From Rhizaria sp. SCN 62-66 (lineage: Eukaryota; Rhizaria, unplaced), in contig MEDY01000011.1 of assembly GCA_001724265.1 (NCBI GenBank), positions 124,001 through 188,000 of the forward strand: a stretch of DNA of 64,000 nt, in the 5' to 3' direction. The translations under genes were made by a program, and so were the position numbers. The notes under the pieces were generated by a model. That model did not search any database. It was not told where the DNA came from and saw nothing but the letters and a program-made list of their open reading frames with translations. Positions 53,205 through 61,586 of the stretch are shown piece after piece (positions within the stretch are counted from its first letter, which is position 1; each line of letters begins with the position of its first letter).

Positions 53205-53711
53205 GCGAGCGAGGGTTCATTTGTGTTTGTGTGCTTCAAAGTGTTATTGTTTGTGTATTTCGCTCTGCTTGGTTATGTTTGTTTTGCTTGTTAGGTTTGT
53301 TGTCCCATTTCTATTTCGAACGCTTTTCCTCATATGGGTGGCGTCGGATCTTTCTGATACAGATTTATCTATAATTTGAGTATCTATCCCTCACTACTCT
53401 GAAAATTTACGTTGATATATTGAAACTTCAAGTCACGTGATATGAAAACGTTCGTGAGTCGTGCTGCCACGTTTGCAGACTACTCGATCAGGCACCGTCT
53501 TGGTCTTGGAGAGAGAGAGCAAGGAAACGACTGAGAAAGAAACCCCTCAGATATCTACGAGATGACCGTAGAGCTGAGTGTGGGTTAGTGTATGATGAAA
53601 TTTATATGAATTTAATACTTTCCTAAAATAGTTGCTCTGAAAAACGTTTTCTTACTGCTTTACTGTCATCCCCTCACATTCCCGCCTGCCCTACTTTACA
53701 GACCGCGACTG
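53205..53711. other. Spacer between MCM4 and the axonemal-type gene
   Basis: About 0.5 kb, T-rich after the MCM4 stop. Just before the next ATG, a pyrimidine-rich tract ending CTACTTTACAG (to about 53701) looks like a splice acceptor, so the downstream gene may have a 5'-UTR intron. Confidence 0.5.
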
Positions 53712-55229
53712 ATGGACTCCGCTGCCGCTGTTGCCGCCGGTGGTGCTCGCACGCGCGAGCCCAAGAACTCCGTGCATGTGGACAACAACTGGAAGCAGCG
53801 CATTGAGGCTGAGGAGCAGACTGAGACCCACTGGAAGAGTACGTCCTTCGTCCCAACCATCAGAGAAGAGTTTGAGAGTTGCTTTGACATGCTCGCTGTG
53901 ATCGTGAATGGTTGCTCTCTGCATTAAACATGTGTTGTGTTGTTATCATGTGTCTTTATTTGCTTTTTATAGTCCTATCACCTCGTGTGACTACATCAAG
54001 ACGCTCCTCTCGAGCTTCTCACCACTGCTGACACTTATCGCTTCATCATCGCTTCATCTCCATTCTTACTCTGACAATCTGCCCGTCGATCTATTCTTCT
54101 TTGTTCCTCCTCTCGTTTGCCCTGTGCAGAGAACTGGGGCTATCTTGACTCCAAGGCCAACAGCGACGATCCTGCGACCCAGACTACGCGCGCTCTCAAG
54201 GTACGCCGCAGAACCGAAACAACAGCTGTTTCACTTGCTTGCTACAAAGCAACAACGATGACAACTGCACCAGCACACTTTCATTGATCTATCACTCCAA
54301 TATTTTGCTGTTTTGCTCTTAGTGACATTACTGTTTATTTTGTTTGTTTCTCACGCTCTTTCTTCTCTGTTCTCTGTCCGTTCTTCTCTGCATTTTGCTG
54401 CTCGCCACACTCCCTACTCGCCTCCGCGCTCTCCACTCTTGACTCCCGTACAGCACTACTCGCACGCCCAGCTGGCCGAGGAGGCCGCACGCCTGGCCCC
54501 GACCTACGCCTTTGCCTCAACGACCAAGGCGGACCGCTACGACGCCCGCTCCATCGACATGCCCAAGTCCCACGCCGCCACCGCGGCCGCCTCGGGGACC
54601 AGCCGCGGCGCGATGTGGTACGACGACAACGAGGGACACCGCTCGTACGTACTCAAAACTCCACGCAATCAACCTATTCAACGCTGCTGACATATCAGCG
54701 ATGATGTAGAAACCTGACATTTTTCAGCAGGACAAATGTCGAAATACGTCTTGTTACAACTGTTTTCTTCGCTCGTATTTGCATTTGCGCTCTTGTGCTT
54801 ACATTTATTTCTTCCCCCCAACTTCTCTTGCTTTCTTATTTGTATTGCAGCCACATCCGCCTGAACCAGCTCCACAACCCCAACAGCGCCGCTGCGACCT
54901 CCGCGTCGGCATCGGCGTCTGCGCAGGTGCAGCCGCTGTCGAGCACGCGCCAGTGGGACCGCTACTGGGCCTCCGACTCGGCCGCCGTGACGGCAAGCCC
55001 GCACTCTGCCGTGCGCGTGGGCGCGCTCGACACCGCACTGGCGACTTCGATGCAGCCGCGCATCCTGCAGGCCGTGGGCGCGAACCTCGTCACGCCTGGG
55101 GTGGACCCGCAGCGCAAGTACAGCTACCCTCTCACGGCCAGCCAGGAGGTCGGCTGGGCGTGGGGCGGCCGCCGCTCGCTCGAGCTCTTTGGCGTCAGCG
55201 GGCACGGCAAGAAGAACATGAAGTGGTGA
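53712..55229 (+). CDS. Probable axonemal/ciliary protein with FAM183/CFAP144-like C-terminal motif, four exons
   Basis: Exons 53712-53838, 54130-54200, 54454-54644 and 54851-55229; donors GTACGT, GTACGC and GTACGT; all phases agree. The product is 255 aa ending TGA. Seen: an N-terminal segment HVDNNWKQRIEAEEQTETHW followed by NWGYLDSKA; HYSHAQLAEEAARLAPTY; an Ala-rich middle; RQWDRYWASD; and a C-terminal KYSYPLTASQEVGWAWG. The KY-x2-P-x-T-x-SQE-x-GW motif resembles the tail of FAM183/CFAP144, a microtubule inner protein of cilia, and short Trp/Tyr-rich proteins of this kind are common among axonemal inner proteins. Gene structure is well supported by phase and composition. The ciliary role is inference from this motif only. 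It would imply the organism builds flagella. Confidence 0.8.
53839..54129 (+). other. Intron 1 of the axonemal-type gene
   Basis: Donor GTACGT after TGG AAG A, acceptor CCTGTGCAG before AG AAC TGG GGC. Joining restores the frame as HWKKNWGYLD. Confidence 0.82.
54201..54453 (+). other. Intron 2 of the axonemal-type gene
   Basis: Donor GTACGC after GCT CTC AAG, acceptor after a long CT-rich tract ending CCCGTACAG, phase 0 on both sides. Confidence 0.82.
54645..54850 (+). other. Intron 3 of the axonemal-type gene
   Basis: Donor GTACGT after CAC CGC TC, acceptor TGTATTGCAG before C CAC ATC CGC. Phase 2 on both sides, giving HRSHIRLNQL. Confidence 0.85.
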
Positions 55230-55939
55230 ATGTTGTGTCAGCAAACGTAAAGCCGGCTATGGACCAGAAATGCAGTGGCTTGAGATTATCGCTTTGTTCT
55301 TTAGTGACTGTGAATTTACTGTGAACTGAGAGAGCACACGCGTACAAGGCTTAGTAAAGCTAAAGTCCTCAGAATGTCGCTTATGAGGGGCCATTGGGAA
55401 CAGAAGAGCAGCGATCTAACAGAACTTGCTATAAATGTTTTGACGACAAAAAGAATACATCCGTCATTAAACTAAAACAATGTAGAACAAATATTTGTTT
55501 GTCACTTTTGTTTACAAGATATACTTTTCTGATATGTGTGTTCATATTGTCATCGCAAACGTTATTGTTACACTTGTTACACTTGTTACAGTATTAGGTA
55601 GTGTATTATGTAGAATTGGTTGTGATATGAATTAGCAAGTCAAGCAGCAGACACAAATAGCAACGTGTGTAAACATCATCTGTACACACTCTCAACGCAC
55701 ACTGATGAAGTCCCGAGTTGCATTCGTTGCCCGCTTCTAATCAGCTCTAACACTGTCGAGAACTGCAGTGTGTGTGATTGTGTGTACGGTCAATCTGCGG
55801 GCAATGGCGCAGCTACTAAAAGCCGCGCGCACCGCCAGCTCTTGCCCACAGTTGTATTGCGTTTCATGTGATCTCGCTCTTGCTCTTGTTGTTTTGCACG
55901 TGAGCTGGTTCTGTCAAATGCAGTGCGGTGTGGGGGCTC
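55230..55939. other. Intergenic region between convergent axonemal-type gene and HSBP1
   Basis: About 0.7 kb, AT-rich, holding both 3' regions. It includes a short repeated ACACTTGTT unit near 55570-55588. No coding sequence recognised. Confidence 0.55.
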
Positions 55940-56435
55940 TTACGCGGAGCCGCCAGAAGAGGCGGCGGCGGCGGCGGCGGCGGTGGCGCGCTTCTCGCTC
56001 TCCTCCTCGATGCCGGCCTGCGTCATGAGGTCGCCGATGGACTTCTCCAGGGCGTCGATGCGCGAGCCCATGTCGTCGACTGCGCAGACAGCAGACAGAT
56101 GCGAAACGGAGTGCAGCGAGAACGTTGGTGAGTCCACGCGAATGTGAAGATAGAAAAGACGTCAGCGTTGGAGACAAGGGTCGAATACAAGGGAAAAATG
56201 CGTAAGAACGTAATGAACAAGAATGTCGACGTAAGATACAGTGATCAAGATGAGATACAAGGGCGGTTTGAAAGACGATAGTGAGTCGAAGGCATGTGAG
56301 GTAGGGAAGACAAGGGGACGTACTGCGGCCGATGATGTTGTCAGACATGGTCTGGAAGCGACCCTGCATGTCGTTCAGAAGACCCTGAACAACGACAGTA
56401 AGGTCCTGCTGAGCCTGGCCATCCTCGAGAGACAT
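55940..56435 (-). CDS. HSBP1: Heat shock factor-binding protein 1 (HSBP1), two exons
   Basis: Exons 56435-56324 and 56079-55940 (intron 244 nt, donor GTACGT, acceptor CTGCGCAG) give 83 aa ending TAA. Seen: an almost entire heptad coiled coil, QDLTVVVQGLLNDMQGRFQT followed by MSDNIIGRIDDMGSRIDALE and KSIGDLMTQAGIEEE, which matches human HSBP1 (usual length about 76 aa) along its full length. A short Ala/Ser-rich tail follows. HSBP1 forms a trimeric/hexameric coiled coil; in animals it negatively regulates HSF1 trimers and is implicated in WASH complex assembly. Which role applies here cannot be read from sequence. The intron falls in the Ile codon of GRIDDM. Confidence 0.96.
56080..56323 (-). 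other. Intron in HSBP1 gene
   Basis: Donor GTACGT after GGC CGC A, acceptor GCGCAG before TC GAC GAC. Splicing restores the highly conserved IIGRIDDM stretch, so the sites are secure. Confidence 0.93.
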
Positions 56436-56953
56436 TGTGAAAGCTGGGAACTGCGGTAGCGCGAACGGGAAGAGTTTCGAGAGAAGAAAGATGAATGATC
56501 GTCAGTTAACGTTGTTCCAGGCAGACACAAGGGAAACTAAAAAGAAAAAATAATGATCTCATATGATTAATTCTATTTTCATTCGTCTAGCTGAGTATTT
56601 GCGACTGTGTGTGGCGAACCAATCGCTCAAAATTGAAACGCTCTCCGAGCCGTTGGAGCCCGGTCAGTCAGTCCAACGACTCTGAGCACGCGACAACGTG
56701 TTAAAGTCACGATATCTCGCGAGGTTCTGGTCATTAATCATACATTTCTGCTCATATGTTGATTCAATTTTAGTTTAGTTTAATTTAATCAAATTTTGCA
56801 GCTATAAAAGATAGCCCCACAAAGGAATCATAAGTTGTACGAAAGAATGAGTGACTGCAGTCACTCCGAAATGCGTATGTATCATCACTTAATGCTATGT
56901 AAATCGCGTATAAACGCTATGTAGACAATAAATATGGTGAAATAATGAAGAAC
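56436..56953. other. Spacer between HSBP1 and the TAG-containing gene
   Basis: About 0.5 kb, AT-rich on its right side. It holds the HSBP1 promoter and the 3' region of the next minus-strand gene. Nothing else recognised. Confidence 0.55.
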
Positions 56954-57191
56954 TCACTTCCTTGGAATCCTGTTCGCGGCCGCCGCGCTTGCCCTCGCCT
57001 TGGCCGCAGCAGCAGCCTGAGCCTGGGCCTGAGCTTTTGCTCGCGCCTGCGCCTCCGCCTGCGCCTGGGCCTCGGCCTGAGCGCGCGCCTTGGCCAGCAC
57101 GGCCGCCGGTGGCAGTCCCGTGATGGTCGACGCGCTCGCTGGCACAGCCGCAGCCGCCACAGCGCCAGCGGGCCCTTGCTGCAGCCGTTGT

Positions 57192-57229
<38 letters not shown>

Positions 57230-58529
57230 TTGCTCGGTAGCGCGGCGTTGCGCGGCGAGCAGCGCGGCAGCGCGCGCCGAGGCGGCTTGAATTTGCTCGG
57301 CCTCCTTGCGCGCCCGCAGCACGGGGTCCTCGAAGGCGCGCGGCGGCGGCGGCGTGACGCCGGCGGGCAACACGCCCGGGGTGCGCTGGCGCTTGGCGGC
57401 CGCCTTGACGTCGGCGAGACCCTTGCGGTAGAGCTGCATCTTGACGCTGCGGAGTATTATAACATCATATTATAACAGTGTTGCATCAGTCGAGTCGCGA
57501 TAAAAGACGCGTAACAGAAAGTACGAAGAAGTGGCATCAAGGATGAGAGAACGTTATCAAAAGTTTACATCACGACATTTCACAAAATTTAGCTTGAACG
57601 ATCATTATAACATCTCAAATGAATGTAACATGTTTTAAAAAAACAGCGATAGTATCAATAAAAACATCTACGTTTTGCACAAAGCAATTCTCAGACGTAC
57701 CTGTACAGCGGGTCATCGGTCCGCGGCCGCACCCACCCAGGGATCACGTCTGCCGGCTTCACGCCCTGCTCCTTGCTCAGCAGAATGCGCTCGTGCATCT
57801 CCAGCTTCCGCGCGCCCGCGGGTCCGCCGCCCCCGTCGCGCTGCGAGCCCGCTTTGCTATCTTTGTTGTTATTGCTCAAGTGCAGCGACGCGAAGTGCCC
57901 GTGCTCGCCGCCCGGCGCGCCGCACGCCTCGGTCGGCGGAACATAGAGCCGCGCCGCGTAGGCGTCCTGTCGCCGCAGCGCCGCGTCCACCTCCGCCGCC
58001 GAGGGGCCCGCGGCCGCGCGCGCGCGGGCGCTGGCGTGGAAGGCCTCCTCTGCGGCCGCGGCGGCAGCAGCGGCGGCGGCGGCCTTAGATGCGGCGGCCG
58101 CGGCGGCCGCGGCGGCCGCGGCGGCGGCCGCGGCGGCGGCCTCGGCGTTCTTGCGCGCACTGATGAGGTCGTCCGCGGAGGGGGCCGCGCTGTGGACGGG
58201 CGGAGCGGCGGACTTAGCACCAGCCGCCGCAGATATCGCAGTTGGCGGAACAGGCTTTGCTTTGGCTGCTGCAGTTACAGTCGTGGTTGCAGACGCCGCA
58301 TTCTTGGGCTTGGAGATAAGCTCGTCAATTGTGCAGTCACCATCATTGTCAGCACTACCGCCAGTCTTACTCTTGCTTACACTCTTACTTGCGCGAGCCT
58401 TTGCAGCAGTGGCAGCATCGGCGGCCTTTTGTTGTTCTTTGACGGCATTGTGCGATTTCATACGTTGCGCGTGCGTCATAAATCCGCCCTGAGGGGGCGC
58501 AGAGTCAGCCGCGCTGCTCCTCACACTAC

Positions 58530-58573
<44 letters not shown>

Positions 58574-61140
58574 TTTTTGTTGCCAACATGCGCGAGAGAC
58601 GGCGGGAGCCCGCTCGTAAGCAGACTCATACCGCGGCTGAGGTCGCCGGGGGCAGCGGCCTTGGCCTTGTCCGCGGAGTAAAACACGGGGGGCGACGCTG
58701 TTTGCGAGGCTGCGCTAGCCACGGACGACACGGATGCGCTGTTGCCACTCGAGGAGAGCGTGACTCCAGCGTCAGAACGCGCAGCATCAGAGACTCTGCT
58801 GTAGCTGTCACTGGAGCTTGAGTCAGAGTTCGAGCTGGAGCTGGAGTCAGAATCAGAATCAGAGCTAGAGCTAGAGCTAGAGCTGGAATCGGAGCTCGAG
58901 CTAGAGTCAAAAAGCTCTGCGGAAACCTTCTCAGCCTTCACCCTAGCCAGCGTCTTGGCCGCCAGCAACACTTCCTTAGCCTGAGCCTTGGCAGTCTTCT
59001 TGACCACCGCCGCGGTCGCTGTGGCAGTCTCAGTCGCAATACGCGCACCTGCGTCAGCGTCAGCGTCAGTGCCAGTGGGCTGCGCACGGTCAACCTGCTG
59101 CTGTTGTTGCTCTTCAGAGTTGCTGCACTGCTCGCGCGCCCTCTTGCCTCGAACTGAACTCGTTCTTGCAGCAACGATTGCAGTCGTCGTCGAAGCAGTG
59201 GCAGCATCAGCAGTATCTGGCAACCCACTCGCACCCGCACCCGCATCAGCACAACTCTCAATCGTCGCAAGCTCGCTGCCTTCACTTCTCTGGCCCGAAG
59301 TCGCGTTCTTCGCGCCCACGGTCAAGCTCACGCTCGCAGTTGCGTCGGCGCTTTTGTTAGCGGGAGCCGAAAACGGCGACGCAGCGTGCAGCTTCGCGCC
59401 CGCAATAAACCCCGCGGTGGTGACGGGCCGCGCCGCCAGCACGCCGGTGCTGAAGAGCCGCGCCACGGCGGCCGGCATCGCCGCGGGCCGCACGATCGCG
59501 GTCGCCACTGATGCCGCGGCCGCGCTGTCGAAGGCTGCGCCAGCGTCCGCGCCCGCGTCAGACTTGGACGCCGCTGCAGTTGAGGTCGTCGCTGCAGTGG
59601 CGGTGGTCGCTGAGGGCGAGGGATCTGGAGGTGCGGCTTGAGAGCCTGAGCCAGAGCCTGAGCCAGCGGCAGGTTGAGGGGCAGCGTTCGTGCCGGTAAT
59701 GTCAGTGCTGTTGTTGATTGAGTCAGTTGTCGACAGCGTCGGCAAGGGTAGCTCCGGCAACAAGGAATCATCAGCATGCTGCTACTGCTCTTGCTGCTGT
59801 TGCTGCCGCTGCTGTCGTAGCAGCTCTTCTTGCTGCTGTTGGTCTTGATACTGCACCTGCCGCTGCTGTTGTTGCCACTTGCGCGCCGCTGCCTGCCAGT
59901 CGCGGCCCCCCGCGCCGTACGGCCCGTGGGCAGCGGGGTGACTGTGAGCAGCGGAGTGACCTTGAGCTGCAGAGCGGCCGTTCCCGTAGAACCCCGATGA
60001 AAGCACAGCAGAATTGTAACCGTGATAAGTAGTGCTGTCGGAGCGTTGGCTGCCCGTGTAAGGGCCCGTGTAAGTGCTCGTGTAAGTGCTATTGTACCCA
60101 GTGTTACTGCCGTTGCCCTCGTAGCTCGAGCTCTGCGGAGCATTGTGCTAGGGAGCGTTGTGAGGAGAATAACTGTGGCCGTGACGGTGGCCGTGACCGT
60201 GGTTGTACGAAGATCCGTGGAGTTCGTGGTGTCCGATGTTATCGCGGTGTCCGTCGTTACCGCGGCTGCCGCGGCTGTCGTGGTCGTACCCGTGGCCGCC
60301 GCTGTAGTAGCCGCGGGCAACATCGGCGTGGGCGTGGGCGTGAGCGTGATTATGACCGCCGCGACCGTCGTCGTAGTGGCTGTGGACAGTGCCGTAGCCG
60401 TGTAGTCGCCGATTGTGATCGTGATCATGAGTGGGGACATGAGAGGATGCATATTGACGTTGTTGTTGCTGTTCGCCGTAATAGCCACGAGCATGCCCAG
60501 GCGCGTCATACTGATGAGAAGGAGGGCGCCCATGGCTGCCATAGTGAGAAGCTGGGGGGCGTCGATCATCGATTGCGTAGTGACCGACAGGCTGCGATGG
60601 CGGGGGCCGCACTGCAGCTCCATAGTGAGCTGACGAGGGTCCCGTCTCACTCTAAGAGTTAGCGGGCGGGGTTGGCTCTGCGTCCTTGTAGGGAGCATAA
60701 GAATCCTGTTCATAGCCGTCATACTGGCCCGGTGGAGCCTGTTGCGCACTGGCATAGTGAGCGGACGCTTCGTTTCCATAGTGAACAGACGGAGGGTTAC
60801 CGTCGTACTAGTCGCTGTAGCCGCCGCGATACTGGCCGCGCTCACGGTCACGGTCGTCGCCGTAATAGCCATCCCCACCCATGCTGGCAGCGTTTCCCTG
60901 GTACGAGTTATGATAGCCATACACGTGTCCGTGGCTGCGACCGTAATCATGCTAAGCGCGGCCGTAGTCCTGGCCATGGCTGGGGGCTGGGCCAGGCGCG
61001 CGGTGATATGAGTCACTATAACCAGGATCCTGCGCGCCAGTCGCGTGCGGCGGGATAGCAGGTCCGTGTTGAGGCGCTGGACCGGCCGCGGGAGCTGGCC
61101 CGCCCCACTACGTCTGCGGTGGTGATGGGCCGCGGTTCAT
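56954..61140 (-). CDS. Low-complexity protein of unknown function; frame contains six TAG codons
   Basis: Two exons: 61140-57701 and 57446-56954 (intron donor GTACGT, acceptor CTCCGCAG). Together they make 1,311 codons ending TGA. The first exon is one frame of 1,146 codons with no TAA or TGA but TAG at 61110, 60954, 60810, 60654, 60150 and 59784. Without the upstream part, the long TAG-free frame (from 59781) has no ATG for about 100 codons. Seen: an N-terminal ~460-residue Gly/Tyr/His/Gln/Pro-rich prion-like region (many YG, HYG and GHG pairs) ending in poly-Gln; a Ser/Ala/Asp/Glu-rich middle with Ser runs and acidic Ser patches; a 25-30-residue Ala run; and a conserved-looking C-terminus (ERILLSKEQGVKPADVIPGW, DDPLYSVKMQLYRKGLADVK) followed by Gln and Ala-Gln coiled-coil tracts. 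No family recognised; a nuclear or RNA-granule protein is a guess from composition. Confidence is high for the 3' two thirds, moderate for the TAG-containing part. Confidence 0.68.
57180..57236 (-). repeat. Poly-Gln (CAA/CAG) tract
   Basis: An in-frame run of about 16 Gln codons alternating CAA and CAG in the last exon of the TAG-containing gene. The mixed codons suggest selection for the peptide rather than simple slippage. Confidence 0.85.
57447..57700 (-). other. Intron in the TAG-containing gene
   Basis: Donor GTACGTCTGA after CTG TAC AG, acceptor ATACTCCGCAG before C GTC AAG ATG. It restores DDPLYSVKMQLYRKGL in phase. Confidence 0.83.
59782..61140 (-). other. Segment with six in-frame TAG codons (possible Gln recoding, readthrough or decay)
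   Basis: Every stop in this frame is TAG. Neighbouring residues favour Gln: in HNAP-TAG-HNAPQ (60150) a five-codon direct repeat aligns TAG with CAG, and in QQQQEQ-TAG-QHADD (59784) TAG sits within a CAG-encoded Gln run. Composition (Gly/Tyr/His/Gln) is continuous across all six sites, and no frameshift is seen. Confidence 0.75.
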
Positions 61141-61586
61141 CTTGCGACTGTGCGGCACAAACACGAAGTTGAAGAGTAATAAATAAATTCACATAAAATT
61201 AATGTAAGATATTTTTTCAAAATGATGCCAAATTCTGATTTGACGAAGCATAGCTGACGCATGAGATGCAAATTAAAACCGGTATTGAGGCGGGCCCCGG
61301 TTCGCGAAAAATCTCCAAACCAATTTCGAGGGAGGCTGGAAGCGGGTGATTTGGTCCCAACCCGCGTTGGAAGAGGGTGTGTGTGACCGTCAGGTTATTC
61401 TCTGAGTGGATTTCGGATACGTCTGTAGTCCGAATTAGGTGATTTTCATTAAGAGAGCGGTTGCATCAGCCTTTCTCTTGTTGAACCTCTACCTCCTTTG
61501 AGGCAGTGCTCCTCTGTCTTTCGGAGCCCCCTTCTTCCGCCCTCGCGTCCGCAGCCCCCTGAAGGCTCACAGACTCGTGGTCGCGC
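61141..61586. other. Divergent upstream region of the TAG-containing gene and the last gene
   Basis: About 0.45 kb, AT-rich at its left. The minus-strand frame is open upstream of ATG 61140 to a TGA near 61194; a GCCGCACAG just before the ATG could be the acceptor of a 5'-UTR intron. No other element recognised. Confidence 0.5.

Noticed and set aside
56460-56495. Heat-shock-element-like GAA/TTC pattern upstream of HSBP1
   Set aside because: Spacing of the GAA and TTTC units does not fit the nGAAnnTTCn rule.
59328-61016. 562-codon minus-strand open frame in another frame over the TAG-containing segment
   Set aside because: Composition (Thr/Ala/Met/Arg) is the frame-shifted reading of the Gly/Tyr/His/Gln frame; it runs into the middle of the well-supported downstream exon in the wrong frame and has no acceptable join. 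It is nevertheless the main competitor for the TAG-containing frame and should be tested by ribosome profiling.
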